From assembly GCA_940337035.1 (NCBI GenBank), contig CALNHX010001929.1, positions 1-64,000 of the forward strand: a DNA stretch of 64,000 nt. The letters run 5' to 3'. Source of the stretch: Agriotes lineatus. Lineage: Eukaryota; Arthropoda; Insecta; Coleoptera; Elateridae. Positions 56,812 through 64,000 of this stretch are shown piece after piece (within the stretch, counting starts at the first letter, position 1; each line of letters begins with the position of its first letter). Position numbers and translations under genes: made by a program. The notes below the pieces were generated by a model. The model was not told where the DNA came from, did not search any database, and saw only the letters and a list, made by a program, of their open reading frames with translations.

Positions 56812-57136
56812 GTAAGATACACAAAAAAGCTCATAACAACTCCGAAGAGTCTAGCTATTAAAGCTATTTATAAGAATTTAAAACTTTCCGATCTTGAATT
56901 TGTTGCTTTCGAGAGCTTCATCTCACGATTTTTGGGAATTTTTAAGTGGTCTTGCCAAGTAAATTTGTACTTAGAGCAACCTAAATTAAGGTGGGTTGTA
57001 AACACCTTGACAGCACATATGCCTAATTATGATTTCAAAGAATATCTACCAAATATCTTAGAAGTGAAAATAAGTGAGCTTATGTTATTCCCAGCATTCA
57101 ATCAAAAAGGACCTTATTTATTAATAGTATGTTAGT
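56812..57136 (+). pseudogene. Coding-like fragment of unknown family
   Basis: The frame is open from a TAA near 56801 to the stop at 57136 and encodes about 108 residues with protein-like composition (TPKSLAIKAIYKNLKLSDLE, FISRFLGIFKWSCQVN, PKLRWVVNTLTAHMPNY, KISELMLFPAFNQKGP). There is no ATG until residue 80 or so, so it is either a pseudogene fragment or an exon of an unseen gene. I do not recognise it. Confidence 0.35.
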
Positions 57137-58236
57137 TGTGGTTGGTTTTTAGCATTAATAATACTTTAAAATATGGAAATTTATGATAACGTGAAATTCC
57201 ATAGCTATTTAAATTTTTATTTCGGATGCTGTATTTAATTAACCATATGAAGCATCATCTGAAAATCGAATATCGTCAAAATGTGAGCTATAAATGCTTT
57301 GCAAGTTGTAAAAAAAGTGTATACATAGGTAATTTGAGGCGTACAAGCCGAATTTAATGTTATTGTAAGCGTATAATAGGTGTTTAGGATAAGTATTGTA
57401 AAATAAAAATGTTTCCACCTCTCATTATATTTCATATAATTTGAGTTCAAATCTCGTGTAAATTTGGTTAGAGCTAGGAAATAGATGGTATTCAATATTA
57501 TTATATGTAATTCAAATAGAATTAATTTTAAGTGTATCTTAAATATAAGCGAAACTACTTTAATGTTTTTGGATTTCTGTAATGTGACATATTAAAACGA
57601 TTGTAATTTTGCGTACAACTTTGTTCTCTTAAAAGTAGTTGCATACAATTGCCAAATAGAAATTTGTTTTATGTTGTTTATAGCTGAAAGTGACAGTTCC
57701 TGATAAATAAAGAGGATTTTATATTCCTTTAATTTATCCAGTGTTTGATTTTGCTTTTGGTTATTCGAGTATAAAGCAGTCGAGCAGACACTTATAATTC
57801 TACAACAAAACAAGTACATATGAAAAAATCTTCGTTTACAATGATTGGGACAGCCAACCATTGATTGGAGTGAGCGGATTCGATCTTAATCGAAAACACA
57901 TAAGCGAGTTAGCTCTTTTTACACTGTTGAATGCTCTAACAATAACTAATAGCACTAAACTAAACCAATGATCAATATAAAACTCTTCAAAGCAAGCCAG
58001 ATAGTGAAGTGTGAATACCCAAAAATAATCCCGTGACCATTGCATTCAACTTCTTAAAGTGTCTTATGCTTTTTTATTTACATTTTTACATACAAGTTAT
58101 TATATTCTGTAGTATACAGTGTCTGCCAAAAAGTTGGCATAGTATGGGAAATTTTTTTATTTTTGATTTTTCAAAAAAAACTTTACGTCAATAATCTGTG
58201 CTTGTCTAAAAACCTATTTAGCCCTTATCATATATA
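57137..58236. other. No gene recognised
   Basis: AT-rich DNA; ORFs on the minus strand (57495-57235, 57861-57592, 58045-57836) are short and without domain features. Confidence 0.45.
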
Positions 58237-59857
58237 CCGAGTGATTTTTACTTATTTAGAAAATGAAGTTTTTCGAAATTGTCAAAATCCGAAAAGTGCT
58301 ATTTTTCAGAAACTAAGATTTCAATGAAATTTTTTTCAAGTGTGTTATTGTTAGCTAACTGAACAATGTCAAGGCCAGAAAGTACCTAATTTTTTTAACT
58401 TTAGCTAAGAATTGTATTTTTCAATTTTTTAAATATTTTTAAAAATTTCATATACCAAGACTTAATATTAAAGTTCAAATTTTTTATGTGAAGACTTTAA
58501 AGATTTATAATTGGCAAAAATAATATAAAATGTTAATTATTTCTTCAGATTTTTTTTATTTACCGAAAAGTAGTATGTTTGCATAATTTTTACGTTTTTT
58601 ATGCAAGGCGCTTTTTAGGAGAAATATTTTTTAATTGTAATTAATCTATTTAAATGACTTCAAGAAACTTTAATTTAGCCCTGTTAATGAATTACTGTTA
58701 CAAAACTCCTGTAAATGTTCTTTTACAGTTGTTTAAATGAGGAGATTTTTCTTTATCCATTTTACATGTTCTAAAAAATCTCTTCATTTAGACAATTGTA
58801 AAAGAACATTTACAGGATTATTGTAACAGTATTTTATTAACAGGGCTAGATTAGTGTTTCTAGAAGCCATTTAAATAGATATTAATTAGAATTGAAAAAT
58901 ATTTCTCCTAAAAAGCGCCTTGCATAAAAAACGTAAAAATTATGCAAACATACTACTTTTCGGTAAATAATAACAAATCTAAAGAACTAATTAACATTTT
59001 ATATTATTTTTTTTCAATTATAAATTTTTCAAGTCTTTACATAAAAAGTTGAATTTTAATATTAATTCTTGGTATGTAAAATTTTGAAAAATACTTAAAA
59101 AATTTAAAAATGTATTGTTACGTTTTTACATTTCTGGCTATTAAAAATTATACGACGCTTCTTGAACATAGCATTTATTTACAACGATTTATCTTAACTA
59201 TTTACAAAGCAACTATTAAACGCGGAACACACATTATTTATAAATACAGGAACTAATTCTAACAACAGATGTACCTACTCTATTTATTTATATACGACTT
59301 AACAGTAATGATTTATATGGTTATATTTATTTGTTATTGATTTCACTAGAGTTATATACACACGGGTTCATTTATATTACGCGCTTCGAGTTTGATGAGA
59401 ACTGCGCTGAATTCAGACGGCCGTGGATTTATATTCGCTGGGGAGAGGTTCCAGAAACGCCGCGATATTTCCTCGAAGTTCCAGGCACATGCATGACGCA
59501 CCGCATCGGGGCCGCTCTCACATCACCTGGAAAATGACTCATCCCTCCGCAGCTGGGTCCAAGGCCGCTTCCCGAAGCTCCGGAACAATGACTCATTCGT
59601 CCGCAGCTGGCCCCAAGGTCGTCTGCTGGCGGCTGTGCCTCACGCGTTTGCAGCTGCCTGATTGCGAGGTCGTTACATTATTTTTAGCTAAAGTTGAAAA
59701 ATTGGGGGTTTTCTGGCCTTGGATTGTTCAGTTAGCTAAAAATAACACACTCTAAAAAAATCTCATTGAAATATTACTTGGTTTCCGAAAAATAGCACTT
59801 TTCGGATTTTGACAATTTCAAAAAACTCCATTTTCTAAATAAGTAAAAATCACTCGG
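58237..59857. mobile_element. 1.6 kb palindromic TA-flanked transposon, interrupted by an LTR
   Basis: Ends read CCGAGTGATTTTTACTTATT on both strands, bordered by TA (58235-58236, 59858-59859). Arms of about 520 bases meet near 58770; shared blocks include CGAAAAGTGCTATTTTTC, AGGCGCTTTTTAGGAG, ACGTTTTTTATGCAAGG and GTAAATGTTCTTTTACA. The right arm is split by 59116-59677. It encodes no protein. Confidence 0.8.
59116..59677 (-). mobile_element. Solo LTR inside the palindrome
   Basis: The 562-bp insert runs TGTTAC to GTTACA (TGTAAC...GTAACA in minus orientation), is GC-rich in its right half and has AATAAA-type signals toward 59116 in minus orientation, as for U3-R-U5 read on the minus strand. 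The uninterrupted left arm (near 58395-58420) shows the insertion point. Flanks (GTAT and TTAT) agree at three of four bases, so the TSD is imperfect. Confidence 0.65.
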
Positions 59858-59979
59858 TATATATGGTTTTCTTTGTCGACACACAAATCTGTTATTTAAG
59901 CTGAGGTGAAATCGAAATTTCACAAAGTTTCAACTAATCGTTTCCTTCTGTACAAGTTGTTATATTTTCTATATTCCTA

Positions 59980-60460
59980 TTCCCAACATTCCAAACCAAA
60001 ACTAAGCTAATCTAACACAATGTGATGGAATGATACTAGAATAGCTAATCAGAACTAGAAGTTACACATCACCGCATTACATTGTACGACAGCCAACCTC
60101 ATAGTTTCACTAAGCAGGTACAATTTCGAAATATTGCGCGCAAATTGATATGGACAACTCATAATAATTAACATCACCTGTCAGTTACAGTCACTTTATG
60201 ATATGAGACACATATCCAATCGTTAACTTCCAAATATCTAACCTTTAAACGGCTTATTTCTTGCAGAAACTCATCACTACCAAGAGACAGCATTATAGTA
60301 ATTAAGCAGGTAAGGCAGAATATGCCCCAATTATAGGCTAATGGCGAAATATGCGCAACCATTCTCCAAATAGTGGTAACAAACTATGCTGTAATCACAT
60401 TGCGTTTACAAATCTAACTTTAACGTTGTATTAATTAAATTACAAAGTACGGTTTTTTTT
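59980..60460 (+). repeat. Repeat family I, copy 1
   Basis: Aligns in order with 62490-62990: CACAATGTGATGGA/CACAATGTGACGCA, CTAACCTTTAAACG, ATATGCCCCAATTATAGGCTA, CTCCAAATAG and GATGCTGTAATC-like blocks. The end (TCTAACTTTAACGTTGTATT) is repeated at 61060-61100. Confidence 0.6.
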
Positions 60461-60544
60461 TGTAAGGCTTTTTAGGATCGTAGTCCATCCGGCACGTGAA
60501 TACTAAAGAAAATTAGCCTACTTAATGTCAAGCTTTTAACACGA

Positions 60545-61035
60545 CCATAATTTCAATAATTTAAATCTTAATTGACGCTTTACTCAAAAATTTCACCAGT
60601 ACTTTATAAACATTTATATTGTTGGTACAAAGAATGCTGACCACATTTAAGGGAAACGAAATACCCATTAATATTAACTGCTGCATAAACTGTATGCGTT
60701 GTATTTGATGTTTGGTGCACGCAAAAATAATGAGGTTCAAATCTGCCACTTCATATCCACATTCACATTTTGGAGAATCTAACAAATTAATTTTATGCAA
60801 GTGGGCTGGTAAACAACCGTGTCCAAATTTCAGTCTTTCAACTGTCGGGTAGAAAAATCTGGATATCCTCTCTTGCTTATACCAGCGGGCGTAATCTACT
60901 CTCGAATGTATCAAAGCATATTGAGTTATTCTTTCACTGTAAGACAATCCTCATCGAGTGTTCGAGTTGCGTCTCAGAATATGTGATTTGGCCAAAACGA
61001 TTAGGTCTTGCCCAGACATGTTACTGTCGTCAATG
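60545..61035 (-). pseudogene. I/R1-like LINE C-terminal fragment
   Basis: The minus strand encodes MSGQDLIVLAKSHILRRN, then SRVDYARWYKQERISRFFY, LKFGHGCLPAHLHKINLLD and PKCECGYEVADLNLIIFAC, the C-terminal segment after the RNase H-like region of I-clade LINEs. It is flanked by two copies (60384-60455 and 61045-61110) of the end of repeat I, which suggests it lies within or between copies of that repeat. Confidence 0.6.
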
Positions 61036-61123
61036 GTATTTTTATGCGGTGATCACATTGCTTTTACAAATCTAACTTTGGCGTTGTATTAATTAAATTA
61101 CGTAGGTACGGATATATTCGGTA

Positions 61124-61499
61124 TAGTCTGTCTGATTTACATATGATTCAGAGCAGGCTGTGAGAATATTTTTCTAACAGTGTACAAATTTAGTTACCAA
61201 CCAAGCTTGACATTTCCCCAACATTTGAGGTTAATTTATTTTGTCATTGCATAATTGGACACCAACACTGTGGCAGTTACATCACTAACTTGAACACAAA
61301 TTATGAAAAAAAGTATTGAAGGAAACGAAACAAGCAGTTTATAGATGCTTTCAAAGTTAACTGTCGTAAAAACGGAAATTATACGAAAATGTTAACCTGA
61401 AATTTTGGAGAAATGTCAAGTCTGGTTTGTAACTAATTTACACTGTTAAAAAAGCATTTCCACAGCCTGGTCTGAATCATGTGAAAATCAGACAGACTA
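61124..61499. mobile_element. MITE family G, 376 bp, TA-flanked
   Basis: Inverted ends of about 115 bases start TAGTCTGTCTGATTT on both strands; TA borders at 61122-61123 and 61500-61501. Shared internal blocks include TAACAGTG, ACATTTCCCCAAC/GGAGAAATGTC and CAGCCTG. A partial copy is at 41748-41818. Confidence 0.75.
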
Positions 61500-61799
61500 T
61501 ACGATCGCTTTGCTACATGAAGATAAAAACCGGCAAAAACAGACATATTTCAAGAACGTACGTTTTATTCACGTCACTATAGTTTTCAATTGCAAAATGT
61601 TCATTTGAATATAAATCAGTGACTTATTTTAAAAACTAGACGTACTACAATAAGGAAACTCCCATCCGACAGCCAAATCCAAATCCAGCAAGCCGAGTCC
61701 ACAACCAAACACCCAAATCCAGACGACCACGATGACAAAATACAAATAAAAGGCCAAAATGGACAAACACCACAAATAAAAACCACTAATATAAACGCA

Positions 61800-62175
61800 A
61801 TATATATAGCGCAATTGGGTAGGCACTAGGCTTGCATTAAGCAAGTCCTGGGTTCTAATCCCACGGGGGCCGGAATTTTTCCGCAGCCTTGACGATTGGA
61901 ATCGAGCTCGGCGAGACCATTTACAGTTAGGCACTAAAATTAACTGTGCTCTACTCAGAGTCACAGACCTAAGAGATAGAGTAACAAGGTGAACACATCA
62001 CCAAGACACACATCTCACACAATGGTTGCTGCGCAAGCACAAAAGGCGCGCTCCAACTTTGTAACTCGAATCCGGGACAAGTTGAGCATTGTAGCGCCAG
62101 ACGCAAGCGTATAAAGCGCCAGCCTCTACACCGCAAGGTAAAATGAGGTTACCGACAATACATACATACATAGAA
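61800..62175 (+). mobile_element. tRNA-derived SINE
   Basis: An A box (TAGCGCAATTGGGTAGGCA) and B box (GGTTCTAATCC) spaced as in a tRNA head the element; the anticodon arm pairs as GCTTG/CAAGT around a 7-base loop but the acceptor stem does not pair. A roughly 290-base body follows, ending in an (ACAT)n tail near 62157-62171. It would be transcribed by RNA polymerase III and moved by a LINE. The TSD is not resolved. Confidence 0.7.
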
Positions 62176-62489
62176 ACCATAAATAAAAAAGAACCATCTT
62201 TAAAACAGAAAACCATCAATCCAAAAATCCTCGAGATAAAGAACGTATTTAGCGGGCTTACTCCAGTCTTAAGAATCATCTGGAGGTGTTGACTTAATAA
62301 ATACCAAACATCGCTGAATTCATTTAACTTCACCGTCAACGTGCTATCCCGAAACTATTCAGAAACAGGAATAGGGAATAATGATGAATACTCAGCTGTT
62401 CAGCGAAACATATATCTCCATTTAAATTGAATTGAGAACCAAGTTACACAAAATCTGGGCGAATTGTTTGCTTCGTTACTCATATTGTT

Positions 62490-62990
62490 TTTTTATTCCG
62501 AAGCAACCAAAACAAAAATAAGCTAATACCACCACAATGTGACGCATTCAGACTAGAATTCCTGATTGAATCTGAAAATTACTACGAATTAGCTGTCAGT
62601 CAAAGTCATTTTTACGAAACGAGAGGCACATCTGAATGTACACTTCAAATAGCTAACCTTTAAACGTCAAGTGAACAGATAAGTAAAGTGTCATTGTCCT
62701 TTCAAAATGTCAACAAAACTCGATGCGTAAACTCCCGATCATAAACAAAACTGCTATTCCATTATAACCGTAGCGGAAATCAGGATTCATATTTTTGTTC
62801 ATCTCTATATAGTAATTAAGTGCGTTTACGGTAACTCAGGTAAGGTATAGTTTTAGTAATATGCCCCATTTATAGGCTAACGAGCATCAAATCTCCAAAT
62901 AGCGTAAGGTGACCTTAACAGCTTATTGGCGGATAAATCTATTATTGTTTCATTGATGCTGTAATCCAACTACGCCTGTAAAAAACTATA
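62490..62990 (+). repeat. Repeat family I, copy 2
   Basis: Diverged second copy of 59980-60460, about 2.5 kb apart, with ATATGCCCCATTTATAGGCTA and CTAACCTTTAAACG conserved. Confidence 0.6.
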
Positions 62991-63724
62991 CCGTAGCTGT
63001 TGGCTGAGTACAAAAATAAATAAAATATATGTATATATATATTATATAATATGATAATAATGAAAAATTTGAAGGAGATTGAAAATGATTGAAATTAAAC
63101 AAAAAAGACTCGCAGTACTAACTATCCGAGTTGCTACAATCGTATATTTTATCTTACGGGTATTTCCCATGGCAATTCAATATAAATAGTGTGATAATTA
63201 ATAGTTATCTATGATACAAGTATGTTATATCACCAATAATTCACGAAAGAAAAGCTGAGCCCTCGAGACCGCTAGGCCGAATGGGGGTATTTTTTCGACT
63301 GAACTATTTGTAATTATACAGGTGTGCCATAACAAATTATATCCAACAACTCAATAAATACTAAAAAAAAAATTTTTGATGAACACTTGTGAAAAAGTGA
63401 AAGTGACGAATTAATTGGGAGTGAGTGTAAATATCTATAAGACGCAGGAGTCAGCTAAGCTGTTCTGTACATTTGATTGCGTTCTCTCTGGATTTGCCGC
63501 AAGTCAGTGGATTTTCTGTTTTGGCCGCAATTGTTTTGTTGTTTACGAAGCCATTTATGGAATTCTGTATTCTGCTGACCATATGTGTAGCTAGATTTAT
63601 ATTTATACTATCTAGTTACATTTATTCAATTTATCTAGAAGTTTTTGCTCAGAATAGTTTGCGTACGTTGTATTATTATATATACTTTTGGTTGGGTTGG
63701 TCCCCCTTTTTGCACTGCGAGCTA
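62991..63724. other. No gene recognised
   Basis: AT-rich, with a TA-rich simple repeat at 63025-63055 and no coding or promoter evidence. Confidence 0.45.
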
Positions 63725-64000
63725 AAAGACCTATTGTGCACATCCCAGTGCTTCACCTTGCCTCACAGAGGTATTCCGATATTCTCAAAAAAGTTTACTA
63801 GTGCGTTTAGTGAGGTGTTTATCAGCAGTTCGGGTTCGATTCTTGTTTCCCCAAAATGTTTATGTCGCAGAGTTATGAGTTCATCGCACTCGCATATCCA
63901 ATGGATTGGAGTCTCGTCCTCCTCTTCAGAGAATCTACAGTCTGTGTTTGTTGCCACTCCTATTGTGTGTATATGTTTATTCATATAACAGTGTCCTGTA
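63725..64000 (-). pseudogene. LINE C-terminal fragment (RNase H-linked type), cut by the window edge
   Basis: The minus strand encodes HTIGVATNTDCRFSEEEDET, PIHWICECDELITLRHKHFG and LNALVNFFENIGIPL, matching the C-terminal Cys/His segment of insect I/R1-like LINEs (CRFCxEEDET...CECxALxxLR). One Cys of the usual pair is replaced by Ser. The rest of the ORF lies beyond the right edge. A longer plus-strand ORF over the same bases is judged a shadow. Confidence 0.65.

Noticed and set aside
61629..61964. Minus-strand ORF reading GPRGIRTQDLLNASL
   Set aside because: It is antisense to the tRNA-like head of a SINE.
63473..63988. 171-codon plus-strand ORF with hydrophobic stretches
   Set aside because: Its second half is antisense to a recognisable LINE C-terminus (CRFSEEEDET, ICECDELITLRHKHFG), so the plus frame there is a shadow.
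1..64000. CRISPR array, bacterial operon or prophage
   Set aside because: The composition, introns, LINEs and transposons are eukaryotic; repeats are dispersed or palindromic without regular unique spacers.

Overview
This is a 64 kb stretch of AT-rich, repeat-dense eukaryotic nuclear DNA. It is almost certainly from an insect: CR1- and RTE-type LINEs, a BEL/Pao remnant, a THAP/P-element-like transposase, hAT, PIF/Harbinger, pogo-like and mariner-like transposons, TTAGG-type telomere-like repeats and an insect-style C2H2 zinc-finger array. I cannot fix the order; a beetle or hemipteran genome would fit. There are no operons, and no complete multi-exon host gene can be followed. All family names are my own reading of motifs; no database was searched.

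Layout. 1-3.6 kb: a nearly intact CR1-type LINE on the minus strand with both ORFs open. 3.6-5.2 kb: broken RTE-type LINE pieces in opposite orientations, the plus-strand one split by a foldback/Mutator-like element with a 9-bp target-site duplication (TSD). 5.3-22 kb: a decayed CR1 copy, then mostly non-coding palindromic DNA transposons, several flanked by TA and nested in one another, plus MITE families repeated elsewhere in the window. 21.96-22.40 kb: one unrecognised exon-like ORF. 23.5-24.9 kb: a solo LTR with a 4-bp TSD. 25-28.4 kb: little recognisable. 29.1-33.5 kb: a BEL/Pao pol 3' end with LTR, an inverted duplication of a LINE fragment, and MITEs. 35.1-41.3 kb: a dead P-element-like THAP transposase gene broken by a stack of later insertions (two copies of one MITE, a LINE, a hAT element and a TA-flanked MITE). 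42.8-43.8 kb: a PIF/Harbinger derivative. 46-50 kb: LINE remnants, a pogo-like DDE transposase pseudogene and a mariner-type fragment. 50.87-53.78 kb: a C2H2 zinc-finger gene with tandemly amplified fingers and repeated frameshifts. 54-64 kb: further LINE remnants, a 1.6 kb palindrome carrying a solo LTR, a tRNA-derived SINE and a LINE end running off the window.

The best candidates for expressed proteins are the CR1 ORF1/ORF2 pair (minus strand, 65-3582) and the 541-residue zinc-finger ORF (50869-52494). Most of the rest is a record of insertions. Several insertions can be ordered because the host sequence reads through once the insert is set aside, or because the other arm of a palindrome or inverted repeat preserves the empty site.
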